Source: Lentisphaerae bacterium GWF2_57_35
GTDB taxonomy: Bacteria > Verrucomicrobiota > Kiritimatiellia > CAIQIC01 > GWF2-57-35
Reading direction: 5' to 3'
Assembly (NCBI GenBank): GCA_001804865.1
Contig: MHBK01000001.1
Location: 62,001-126,000, forward strand
Length of the DNA stretch: 64,000 bases
The notes beneath the pieces were generated by a model. It saw only the letters and a program-made list of their open reading frames with translations. It was not told the origin of the DNA and did no database searches. Below, one piece after another: positions 7,821 through 16,500 of this stretch (its first letter is position 1; the number at the start of each line of letters is the position of its first letter). The position numbers and the translations under genes are program-made.

Positions 7821-9539
7821 ATGGCGACGTCCCCCACAACAAAAATAGCTGAACTGCTGGCCCGGCTGGAGTTGTTTACCCCCGTGCAAATCGAGGAGCT
7901 CCTGACCAAATACCGGCAGGAAGGCGGTTCGATTACCGACTTGCTGGTGAGCCAGGGCTATGCCCGCGAAGAGGTCTTTCTCGAAGCCCTGGCGAAGGCC
8001 ATGAGCGTCCCCTTTGCGCGCGCGGGCGAAACGAACATTGCCAAGGATGTGCTCGAAAAAGTGCCGACGAAGGCCATTTTTCAATACAACATCATCCCGC
8101 TGGTCATGGAAAAGGGCAGTCTGCGCATTGCCACGCACGATCCGTTCCGCCCGGGTTTGATGGATGCCCTGCGCCTGGCCACCGGGTTGCGGATACGCTT
8201 TACGCTGTGCCCTTCGATCGAAATTGCCAAGGCCTCCAAGAAGCTTTATGGCGTCGGCGCGGATACTTTGGAGCGCATGATTCAGGACAACCGCATCGAG
8301 GTTGCACCCGAAGAAGATATGCTCAAAGACGATTTGAGCGAGCTGGACCAGGAGGCGTCGGTGGTCAAGTTCGTCAATCAGATCATCTGGGAGGCGTATC
8401 AGGAGCGCTCCACGGATATTCACCTGGAGCCGATGGAAACCGATTTGCGCATCCGTTACCGCGTGGACGGCGTGCTGCATCAAACACCCGTGCCGCCGCA
8501 ATTGAAGCGGTTCCAGCCGGCGATCATCTCCCGCATCAAGGTCATGGCCGGCATGGATATCGCCGAGAAACGCCTGCCGCAGGACGGACGCATCAGCCTG
8601 CGCATTCGCGGCGAGGAAATCGACGTGCGCGTTTCGACCATGCCGACCGTCTACGGCGAAAGCGTCAGCTTGCGTCTGCTGATGCGTTCCAGCGGCATGA
8701 TCGGCATGGACCAGTTGGGCCTGAATCCGCACGACGAGGCCATCCTGAAGAAGCTGATTCACAAGCCCCACGGCATCCTGCTGGTGACCGGTCCGACCGG
8801 GTCGGGAAAATCCACCTCCCTCTATGCGTGGCTGCACACCATCAATTCCATGGATAAGCGCATCCTGACCCTGGAAGACCCGATCGAATATGAAATGGCC
8901 GGCATCAACCAGATCGAGGTGCGCGCGGAGATCGGCCTGACCTTTGCCATCGGTTTGCGCCATATCTTGCGCCAGGACCCTAATGTCATCATGGTCGGCG
9001 AAATTCGCGACAAGGAAACCGCCGAAAACGCCATTCGCGGCGCGCTGACGGGGCATTTGGTCTTCAGCACGCTGCATACCAACGACTCCGCGGGCGCCGT
9101 GACCCGGTTGATCGACATGGGCATCGAACCGTTCCTGGTGGCTTCTTCCGTCGAAGCGCTGGTCGCCCAGCGTTTGATCCGAAGGCTGTGCCAGAAATGC
9201 CGCCGCCCGCGCAAGATGGACGAGGCGTATATGGCCAGTATTGCCTTTCCCATGGACCGCTTGAACGAGGGCATTGTCTATGAGGCGGTCGGGTGCGAGG
9301 AATGCCGGATGAGCGGTTTTCGCGGGCGAACGGGCATTTATGAAATCCTGGTGATGACGGACCAGATTCGTCCGCTGGTGATCACCCGCGCCTCTTCGAA
9401 CGAAATCAAGCAGATCGCCTTGCGCGAGGGGATGCGCACGCTGCGCAGCGACGGCTGGAACAAGGTTTTGGCGGGCGTGACGACCATTGAGGAAGTCCTG
9501 CGCGTATCCGAAGAAGACGAGGCGATGACCGAAGGGTGA
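7821..9539 (+). CDS. gspE: Type II secretion ATPase GspE
   Basis: Hexameric cytoplasmic ATPase that drives pseudopilus assembly. 572 aa, full family length. The N-terminal GspE/PilB domain covers about 1-160. The ATPase domain has Walker A GPTGSGKS near 324-331, the Asp box LEDPIEYEM, Walker B-like VGEIRDKETAE near 391, and the His box GHLVFSTLHTND. A tetracysteine zinc motif (LCQKC near 456 and GCEEC near 491) is intact, as in GspE and PilB. First gene of the gspE-F-G-H-I-J run. PilB is the closest alternative, but the pseudopilin set and the GspD, GspK and GspL partners in the window favour T2SS. Confidence 0.93.
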   Translation: MATSPTTKIAELLARLELFTPVQIEELLTKYRQEGGSITDLLVSQGYAREEVFLEALAKAMSVPFARAGETNIAKDVLEKVPTKAIFQYNIIPLVMEKGSLRIATHDPFRPGLMDALRLATGLRIRFTLCPSIEIAKASKKLYGVGADTLERMIQDNRIEVAPEEDMLKDDLSELDQEASVVKFVNQIIWEAYQERSTDIHLEPMETDLRIRYRVDGVLHQTPVPPQLKRFQPAIISRIKVMAGMDIAEKRLPQDGRISLRIRGEEIDVRVSTMPTVYGESVSLRLLMRSSGMIGMDQLGLNPHDEAILKKLIHKPHGILLVTGPTGSGKSTSLYAWLHTINSMDKRILTLEDPIEYEMAGINQIEVRAEIGLTFAIGLRHILRQDPNVIMVGEIRDKETAENAIRGALTGHLVFSTLHTNDSAGAVTRLIDMGIEPFLVASSVEALVAQRLIRRLCQKCRRPRKMDEAYMASIAFPMDRLNEGIVYEAVGCEECRMSGFRGRTGIYEILVMTDQIRPLVITRASSNEIKQIALREGMRTLRSDGWNKVLAGVTTIEEVLRVSEEDEAMTEG

Positions 9540-9546
9540 TAAGACC

Positions 9547-9605
9547 GGTAGGGACGGCGCTCCGTCGCCGTCCGGAACGGCGCTCAGCGGAGTGAGCGCC
9601 CTACC
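9547..9605. repeat. Two-hairpin palindromic element (three-way-junction type), copy 1
   Basis: The gspE-gspF gap holds a 59-nt element. The outer stem is GGTAG (9547-9551) with CTACC (9601-9605). Hairpin 1 is GGACGGCG-CTCCGT-CGCCGTCC (9552-9573). Hairpin 2 is GGCGCTCA-GCGGAG-TGAGCGCC (9579-9600). The same layout recurs at 38578-38635 and 49197-49254 with different stem sequences. It probably belongs to a REP-like mobile repeat family; inside this operon it could also affect mRNA processing. Confidence 0.75.
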
Positions 9606-9627
9606 CCAATACGAGAAGCTGCATTTT

Positions 9628-10884
9628 ATGTCGCAATTCAAGTACATAGCCCGAACCAGGGCCGGCCAGAAGATCGAAGGCTCGGTCGAAGCCTCCGACA
9701 AAAGAAGCGCTCTGCTTCAGATCGAGCGGATGGGGCATGTGCCGGTCTCGGTGGCGGAAGGCGGTCTTGGCGCGCCGGCCGCCAAATCCGGATCCAAGGA
9801 GCGAAAGCAGTGGTTTAAGCTGGAGTCGAATCGCAAGAAGCCGGGCCGGATGAAGCTGCGCGACGTGCTCTTGTTTACGCGCGAAATGAGCGACCTGCTT
9901 TCCTCGGGCATGACGCTGGGCAAGGCCTTGCATACCCTTGCCAAACGCAAGACCAACCGGGCACAGGATCAGGTCGTGGTCGAGCTGCGCGACGAAATCG
10001 TCCAGGGTTCAAGTCTTTCCGACGCCCTGGCCAAACGGCCCGGATCGTTTTCCAATCTCTACGTCAGCATGGTGCGGGCCGGCGAGGCCAGCGGGCAGTT
10101 GTCCGAGGTGCTGGAGCGGCTTTGCCGCCACTACGAGCGCGTGCAGGAAGCCCAGGAAAAAGTGTTGATGGCCATGACCTATCCGGGCATCGTGCTGACC
10201 GTCGGCATCGGGACCATGGTGTTCACGATGATCTTCGTCATTCCCCGGTTTTCCGCCATCTTCGCGGAACTCGGCAGTACGTTGCCCCTGCCGACCCAAA
10301 TCCTGATTGGAATCAGCACGGTAATGATTCGCTATGGCTGGGCGATTATCATCGGCTTCGTGGCGTTGTTTATGTTTCTGCGCAAGCTGATCGATACGCC
10401 TCCCGGGCGCCTGTGGTGGGACAAATTTCTGTTAAGGATGCCCGTTGTGCGAGGGATTGTGGCGGCCAATGCCTATGCGAACTTTGCGCGGACCTTGAGC
10501 ACCCTGTTGGCCAACGGCGTGCAGGTGCTGCAGGCCCTGACCATCGTGGAAAATACCGTCGGCAACGTCGTCATCGCCCGCGCCATTCGCGACGCGCACG
10601 AAAAGGTGACCGACGGCGCCACGATTTCCAAGCCGCTGGCCGATGCAGGGGCGTTTCCCACCCTGCTGACCGACATGCTGGCCGTGGGCGAGGAATCCGG
10701 CGACATGAGCGGCGCGCTGGAGCATATCGGCAAGCGCTACGACACCGAATTGGATCGGAGCGTCAAGGTGTTCACGACGGTGCTGGAGCCCATCCTGATT
10801 CTCCTGATGGCCTTGATGGTCGGGTTTGTGGCCATCAGCATGCTGCTGGCCGTGTTCGACCTGACCAGCGGGCTGAAGGCGTAA
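9628..10884 (+). CDS. gspF: Type II secretion inner-membrane platform protein GspF
   Basis: 418-aa polytopic inner-membrane protein, the assembly platform that contacts GspE. The start is ATG 9628 (MSQFKYIARTRAGQKIEGSV), the normal GspF N-terminus; an in-frame earlier start at 9592 would translate the palindromic repeat and is rejected. Two T2SSF domains are visible (about 80-205 and 280-405), each followed by hydrophobic segments (VLTVGIGTMVFTMIFVIPRF; WAIIIGFVALFMFLRKL; PILILLMALMVGFVAISMLL). Length and layout are typical. It lies 88 bp after gspE, separated only by the repeat. Confidence 0.92.
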   Translation: MSQFKYIARTRAGQKIEGSVEASDKRSALLQIERMGHVPVSVAEGGLGAPAAKSGSKERKQWFKLESNRKKPGRMKLRDVLLFTREMSDLLSSGMTLGKALHTLAKRKTNRAQDQVVVELRDEIVQGSSLSDALAKRPGSFSNLYVSMVRAGEASGQLSEVLERLCRHYERVQEAQEKVLMAMTYPGIVLTVGIGTMVFTMIFVIPRFSAIFAELGSTLPLPTQILIGISTVMIRYGWAIIIGFVALFMFLRKLIDTPPGRLWWDKFLLRMPVVRGIVAANAYANFARTLSTLLANGVQVLQALTIVENTVGNVVIARAIRDAHEKVTDGATISKPLADAGAFPTLLTDMLAVGEESGDMSGALEHIGKRYDTELDRSVKVFTTVLEPILILLMALMVGFVAISMLLAVFDLTSGLKA

Positions 10885-10998
10885 AAAAACGGAAGAACGG
10901 AAAACAGGAAGACGGAAAATACGGCTTTTGGCCTGCCCGTTGGGGGTGGGTTATGGTATTTGTGAAGCGAGCAATAAAATTACGAAGGGATTAGTCAT

Positions 10999-11406
10999 AT
11001 GGAAAAAACATCCTGCAACAATCAACGCAATCGTCGGGCCGGTTTTACCTTGATCGAAGTTCTGCTGGTCGTCGTCATTATCGGCATTCTGGCCGCTGTG
11101 GCGGTGCCCAAGCTGACGGGCCGCGTCAAGCAGAGCCAGATCGGAGCCGCCAAGGGCAGCATTTCGGGAATGGGGGTATCCGTGGATCTTTATGAAACCG
11201 ATAACGGAAATCTGCCGGACAGCCTGAACGCACTGGTAACCAAGGGCGCCGAGCCCAACTGGAACGGTCCGTACCTTAAAGATGCCAAGGTGCCCAACGA
11301 TCCGTGGGGAACGGCTTTTCAATATACCAAGAAAGACAACGCCTACGAGATTCGTTCGGCCGGTCCCGACAAGTCGTTCGGGACGGACGACGACGTAACC
11401 AAGTGA
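10999..11406 (+). CDS. gspG: Major pseudopilin GspG
   Basis: 135-aa type II secretion major pseudopilin. A short basic leader ending RRAG is followed by FTLIEVLLVVVIIGILAAVA, the prepilin peptidase site with the +5 glutamate and the hydrophobic helix. The C-terminus DKSFGTDDDVTK matches the GspG calcium-binding end. An AAGGGA ribosome-binding site precedes the ATG. Its stop overlaps the gspH start (GTGA). Processing needs a GspO/PilD peptidase, not found in this window. Confidence 0.95.
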   Translation: MEKTSCNNQRNRRAGFTLIEVLLVVVIIGILAAVAVPKLTGRVKQSQIGAAKGSISGMGVSVDLYETDNGNLPDSLNALVTKGAEPNWNGPYLKDAKVPNDPWGTAFQYTKKDNAYEIRSAGPDKSFGTDDDVTK

Positions 11407-12014
11407 AGCGGCGATTTCCCAGTTCATGGCCGGGCCGGGTTGCCGGGTTCACGATGATCGAGCTGCTGTTGGTGGTTGTGATCATCATGATCTCCTCAGC
11501 CATTGCCGTGCCGTCGTTCATCAAGTCGTATCGCGGCGCCAAGCTGCGCACCTCGGCCCGCACGGTGACGATGGTGCATCGCCATGCGCGAAGCATGTCC
11601 GTCCTGGGCCAGAAGCAAATCGCCATTCTTTTCGACGCCAAGAAAAACGAGGTGGAGGTCGTTTCGGTGACCTCCGGCGCCGGCTCCGAGGGACAGGACA
11701 TGTTTCTCGATCAGCGCTCGCAACGGACATCGCAGTCCGTCGATGCCGCCCATGAAGAGGAGGCGGGCGGGGAGGGGGCCGCGGCCGAAGCCTCGGTGTC
11801 CTCCCAAATGATCCGTCCCATGGCCGATGGCGTCCGTATAGCCGATTTCGAAAGCGAGAAGTCGGGCCAGGTAGTCGACGAGCTATATTGGATCAACTAC
11901 TATCCCAACGGCATGTGCGACAAGTACGAGCTGACGCTGACCGACGCCTACGGCAAATCGGCGGAGATCAAGGTGGACGCTTTGTCCGGCCGCGTGGCGA
12001 TCGAGTATCCGTAG
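11403..12014 (+). CDS. gspH: Minor pseudopilin GspH-like
   Basis: Minor pseudopilin, about 203 aa from the GTG at 11403, which overlaps the gspG stop in a GTGA arrangement that implies translational coupling. The leader ends RVAG before FTMIELLLVVVIIMISSAIA, a type IV prepilin signal with the +5 Glu. A longer in-frame reading from 11304 would overlap gspG by about 100 bp and is unlikely. An acidic, alanine-rich insert (HEEEAGGEGAAAEASVSS) interrupts the globular part. Position after gspG supports GspH; the sequence alone would only say type IV pilin-like. Confidence 0.82.
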   Translation: MKRRFPSSWPGRVAGFTMIELLLVVVIIMISSAIAVPSFIKSYRGAKLRTSARTVTMVHRHARSMSVLGQKQIAILFDAKKNEVEVVSVTSGAGSEGQDMFLDQRSQRTSQSVDAAHEEEAGGEGAAAEASVSSQMIRPMADGVRIADFESEKSGQVVDELYWINYYPNGMCDKYELTLTDAYGKSAEIKVDALSGRVAIEYP

Positions 12015-12039
12015 GGGAGAAAAGGATGAGGGATAAAGG

Positions 12040-12465
12040 ATGAAAAGATTACAAACGGTGCATCCTTCTTTTTGTTTCGGCTCTCGCGCCGGCCTGACGC
12101 TGGTGGAAGTGCTCCTGGCGGTGGTCATCCTGGGCATTGGGGTCACCGTGTTGGTGGAGACGGCGTCGCGATGCCTGGCGGTGGTGCGGCGCGCGCGGGA
12201 CTACGAAACGACCCGCCACCTCCTGGCCCGCGTCGAGATGGAGAAGCCCCTCCAGTTGGAGGAGGAGATCAAGGAAGGAACGGAGAACGGCGACTTCAAG
12301 GGCGGTCCCTCCGAATACAAGTGGGAGCGGGAGATTCGCGTCATTGGCGAAGAGGAAGACGGGCTCTTTGAAGTTCGCATCCGCGTATTTCGCGGGGGAA
12401 CCCGGCCGGCCTCTTCCGAGGAAACGGTGACCTGGCTTTATGCACCCAAGAAAAAAGACTCCTAG
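12040..12465 (+). CDS. gspI: Minor pseudopilin GspI-like
   Basis: 141-aa minor pseudopilin. The prepilin signal is SRAGLTLVEVLLAVVILGIG, with Gly before the cleavage site, leucine instead of Phe at +1, and Glu at +5. The short globular domain ends in WLYAPKKKDS. GspI normally forms the pseudopilus tip with GspJ and GspK, and the gene overlaps gspJ by 26 bp, which fits. Function is assigned by order and size. Confidence 0.82.
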   Translation: MKRLQTVHPSFCFGSRAGLTLVEVLLAVVILGIGVTVLVETASRCLAVVRRARDYETTRHLLARVEMEKPLQLEEEIKEGTENGDFKGGPSEYKWEREIRVIGEEEDGLFEVRIRVFRGGTRPASSEETVTWLYAPKKKDS

Positions 12466-13204
12466 TAGTCGAAGCGGCTTTACCATGCTCGAACTGCTGA
12501 TCGCCCTGGCGATCATGAGCGCGGCCTTTGCCATCATCTGGAGCACGTTCTCCGCGACCGTCCGGGCCTGGACGCGCGGCAGCGAATTGCTCGACAACCT
12601 GCATCACGGCGATTTTGTCATGGAGCAAATGGTCAGCGCCCTGCGCTCGGCGGCTTTTTTCAGTACCGCTCCGGATAAATACGGCTTTCATCTCAAGGAT
12701 CGCGGCACGGGCCGCGATGCCGCCGACGTGGTCAGTTGGGTCACCTCGGGGACGGCTTTTCTGCCGCCCGATTCGCCGCTGGCCAACGGGCTGCACCGGA
12801 TCACCGTGACCATCGAGGATAATCGCGACGGCAAGCCCTCCGTATGCGTCATGGCCTATCCCCACCTGGCCGATATCGACGAGGGCAGTGTGGAGACGGA
12901 GAAGTGGTTCATCTCCTCCGAGGTCAAAGGCCTCGAGTGCCAGGTTTACAACAAGGAGGACGAGGATTGGGACGACGAATGGGAGGACACCAATTCCATC
13001 CCGCGCCTCGTGCAGATTACCCTCTACATGGATCCATTGGAAAAATACGGCGATCCGGTGAAGCTCGAGCGGCTCGTCGAACTGCCCGTCGCCCCGCCGC
13101 TGGATGCGGCGGTTACGCCGGAAGGTTCTCAAGGCGCGAAAGAGGGCGAGGGCAATCCGCCTCCTGAGCGCCGTGAAGAAAACCCGCCGGCCAAGAATCC
13201 GTAG
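12440..13204 (+). CDS. gspJ: Minor pseudopilin GspJ-like
   Basis: 254-aa minor pseudopilin whose start lies inside the end of gspI. The prepilin signal is SRSGFTMLELLIALAIMSAA, with Gly at -1 and Glu at +5. The globular domain is acidic (KEDEDWDDEWEDTNSIPRLV) and the tail is rich in Glu, Pro and Lys. In normal T2SS operons gspK follows directly. Here the next 19 kb are secreted-protein genes, and gspK resumes at 32336. Confidence 0.82.
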   Translation: MHPRKKTPSSRSGFTMLELLIALAIMSAAFAIIWSTFSATVRAWTRGSELLDNLHHGDFVMEQMVSALRSAAFFSTAPDKYGFHLKDRGTGRDAADVVSWVTSGTAFLPPDSPLANGLHRITVTIEDNRDGKPSVCVMAYPHLADIDEGSVETEKWFISSEVKGLECQVYNKEDEDWDDEWEDTNSIPRLVQITLYMDPLEKYGDPVKLERLVELPVAPPLDAAVTPEGSQGAKEGEGNPPPERREENPPAKNP

Positions 13205-13340
13205 GCTCATGTAGGGTCTTGATTTTCACCTTTTGCGTCCAAAGTACTCCCGCTATACACCGGCAACTCGAGTGGGGCAAGCATAGGGGCATTCCAAATA
13301 CTTATCTCACCCGCCTGGGGGCGGCAAAAATTACCCCAAA

Positions 13341-13352
13341 GGGAGCGATCCC
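13341..13352. promoter_or_regulatory. CelR/LacI-type operator, upstream site of the first GH44 gene
   Basis: GGGAGCGATCCC matches the GGGAGCGCTCCC core of the CelR operator known from Thermobifida except for one central base. It starts 34 bp before the -35 hexamer at 13375. Its partner starts exactly 200 bp downstream at 13541, about 19 helical turns, which would suit DNA looping by a tetrameric LacI-family repressor. The site is seen; the regulator is inferred and not encoded here. Confidence 0.6.
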
Positions 13353-13374
13353 ATTAAAATTGTCGAAAAAGGAC

Positions 13375-13403
13375 TTTACAGGAAGCAAGCTTGTAGGTAT
13401 TAA
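13375..13403 (+). promoter_or_regulatory. Sigma70-like promoter of the first GH44 operon
   Basis: The -35 box is TTTACA (13375-13380) and the -10 box TATTAA (13398-13403), with a 17-bp spacer ending GCTTGTAGG. The promoter at 26168 has the same layout and the same spacer end. Transcription would start near 13410, leaving a leader of about 170 nt before the ATG at 13583. A palindrome CTTGTAGGT-atta-ACCTACAAG (13390-13411) overlaps the -10 box and could bind a second regulator. Confidence 0.65.
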
Positions 13404-13540
13404 CCTACAAGATGGGTTCAAAAGGTTTCTGAATGTCACAAGGAGTAATCAGTTAAATTAGTGAACTCGATGAAGTTGTTCGATTAATCCAGCTTTATGT
13501 TTATTCCAACAGATACATTAAACACTTGCCCTGGTAATGC

Positions 13541-13552
13541 GGGAGCGCTCCC
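13541..13552. promoter_or_regulatory. CelR/LacI-type operator, downstream site of the first GH44 gene
   Basis: GGGAGCGCTCCC is a perfect 12-bp palindrome identical to the core of the CelR operator. It lies in the 5' leader, about 130 nt after the predicted transcription start and 30 bp before the start codon, where a bound repressor would block elongation or loop to the upstream site. Confidence 0.65.
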
Positions 13553-13582
13553 TTTTAAACAGTAATAGTAGGAGGAGGTCTC

Positions 13583-16500
13583 ATGAGTAGTTGGCGTTTG
13601 GCAGTTCAACGGGTGGTTGTGACGGGTTTGATCATCGCGGGATGCGCTGGGACCGCATCGTCGAAGGAAATGCTGAGCCTTTCCGAGCCAGGACTCGCCC
13701 AGAAGGTCGAATGTGTTCGAGTGCCGTTTGTCGCCAACGAAGGCCAGCTCGATAATCCCTCCGTCCGCTATTACGCCCAAACCTTCGCCGGAACCGTTTA
13801 TGTGATGCAAGACGGACGGGTGGTTTATTCTTTGCCGTCCAAGGCAACCTCGGACGCCCAAGGCTGGGTGTTGAACGAAACCGTGCTGGGCGCCCAGTTG
13901 ACTCAGCCGCAGGGAAAGAACCGGACGGAGGCGCAGGTCAGCTATTTTAGAGGCAACGATCCGGCGCAATGGCGTTCCGGGCTGGCGAGCTGGGAACGCG
14001 TGAGCCTGGGCGAAGTGTATGAAGGCATTGAGCTCTCCTTGCGCGCCGGCGGCAACAACGTGGAAAAAATCTTTACGGTCCAGCCGTCCGCAGATCCCCA
14101 ACAAATTCAGTTGGCCGTGGCGGGCGCCGAAGCCCTGACGGTGGCGTCTGATGGGGCGCTGGTCGTGAAAACCGGCTTCGGCGACGCCCGTTTCAGCGCG
14201 CCGGTGGCTTTCCAGGACATTGACGGGCAAAGAAAACCGGTGGAAGTAGCGTATAAAGTCGAAGGCCATCGATATGGGTTTGAATTGGGCGCGTATGATG
14301 TCTCCCAAGCCCTGGTGATCGATCCGTGGCTGGCGGCGACTTTTCTCGGCGGGATGAGCAATGAGCAGGCCTATGCCATGGCGCGGGATTCTTCCGGCAA
14401 TATTTACGTCGCGGGTTGTGTGCAGTCCCCCAATTTCCCGACCACGGTCGGCGCGTACCGGAGGACCCTTTCAAGCGGCGGCACCATGTTTGGATGGGGC
14501 TGGAGCACCTATTCGTTCTATGGCGATGTCTTTGTGTCCAAGTTCAACGCGACGCTTTCCTCGTTGCTGGCCTCCACTTATCTGGGCGGGACCAACGACG
14601 ACAACTGCTATGCCATGAGAGTGGATAACTCCGGGAATGTGTTTCTTGCAGGACGTACCAAGTCCACCAATTTTCCGACGACGGTTGGCGCGTATAAATC
14701 CCTCTACACGAACAATAGCGTCGCAGCCTCCTTTGTCGTTAAACTCGGCGGCAGCCTGACCAATTTGCTGGCGTCTTCCATGATTCGGAATCTAAGCGGC
14801 TGCGGGGCGAGCGATCTGCAATTGGATCCGTCTACCAATGTATATATCGTGGGCAGCGCCTATGGTTTGGGCGGCCCCTACCCGGGCTATTATCCGACAA
14901 CGCCGGGCGCCTATATGACCAATCCTCCGGGCACCGGAGAACGGTTGATCGTTTCGAAATTCAACAGTAGTTTGTCCACGCTGCTGGCCTCCACTTATCT
15001 GGGTACGCGAAATCTGGGCGCTTTTGACTATGGGTACGGCCTGGCGCTCGACTCGGCGACCAACGTTTTCGTGACCGGCGAGACGAGCTCCACCAACTTC
15101 CCGACGACGGCCGGCGCCTACATGGCCGGAAGCCCCAAAGGCACGAATTTCGCGGCCTACAGCAGCATAATCGTTTCGAAGTTCAATTCCTCCCTCACCA
15201 CGCTGCTGGCCTCCACCTACATGGGTTCGTTCTCCGCATCGCACGAAGAAGCTTACGACATCGCGGTGGACAGCGCCGGTTCGGTCTACATTACGGGCAA
15301 GAGCGAGGCGACGAATTATCCCATTACGGCCGGCGTCTTCGATACGACGCGTGGACAAGCCTCTGCTCCGGATGCGATTGTCTCGAAGTTCAACAATTCA
15401 TTGACGGCCTTGCAAGCGTCCATCTGCTTGGGCGGGCCCGGCATCTTCGACAAGGAACTTGGATATGCGCTGGCCATCGACAGCGCCGGAAACGTCGTGC
15501 TGGCCGGATCGGCCGTCAACGTGCCGACCACCGCCGGGGCCTATACCAATAAGAGCAACGCCTTCGTAGCCCGGATGAACAACACCTTCACCCAACTCCT
15601 GGCCTGCACCTATTTGCCTTGCACAGAGTATGCCGGCGCTCTCGTCTGCGAGAACGGCACGAGCATCTATGTGGCCGGCGAAACGGATTCCGGCGCGCCG
15701 GGCGCCGGATTCCCCACCACGCTGGGCGCGTATGACCGGACTCAAAACGGACTCTTCGACGCGTTCGTCGCTCGACTCACGCCGGATCTTCGGGCGAGCA
15801 TCGCGCCCGCCATCACGAGTCCCGGGAACAATGCGGTTTTTGGCCGGCCGGTGCATATTCCTTTGTTTGCCCAGGCGCCGCAGGGCGGAGTGTTGCCCAG
15901 TTGGGTGACGCAAGTGGTCTTCTATGCCGGCACGACGCTGGTCGCCACGGACGTTGCGGCCCCGTGGAGCTGCGTTTGGTCCAATGTGCCTGCCGGGCTG
16001 CACAGCATGACCGTTCGCGCCCGCGATGGCGCCGGCCAGGTCTGGACCTCCGCCGCCGTCAACGTACGGGCGGAAGAAGCGCCGTCCGTCACGATCACCA
16101 ACCCGCTCAACAACGCGGTGGTTTATTGGAAGCAGACCAACCGGCTTTGCGCGGTCGCCAGCGATCCGGACGGCGCCGTGACGCAGGTGGCGTTTTATGC
16201 GGGCGCGGCGCTGGTGGGTCGCGTGTCGGCGAGCCCCTTCTGCTACTCCTGGACGTCTGCACAGGCGGGAACCAATATTCTGACGGCCCGGGCTTGGGAT
16301 AACTACGGCCTCTGCCGCACTTCGGCGGCGATCCGGCTGACGGTCACGAACCGTAATCCTTCCGCCAGCATCACGGCGCCGGCCAACAACACCTATGTCT
16401 ATTGGAAGTCGACCAACACGATCACGGCCACCGCGAGCGATCCCGATGGCTGGATTACCAACGTGGCTTTCTATTCTTCGCTGAAGGGTTTGATCGCCAA

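Noticed and set aside
7809-9701. A 630-codon minus-strand frame opposite gspE
   Set aside because: gspE is supported by Walker and zinc motifs; the antisense product has no domain.
13219-13461. An 80-codon plus-strand frame between gspJ and the GH44 gene
   Set aside because: It covers the operator and promoter of the GH44 gene, has no ribosome-binding site and no family match, so it is treated as regulatory DNA.
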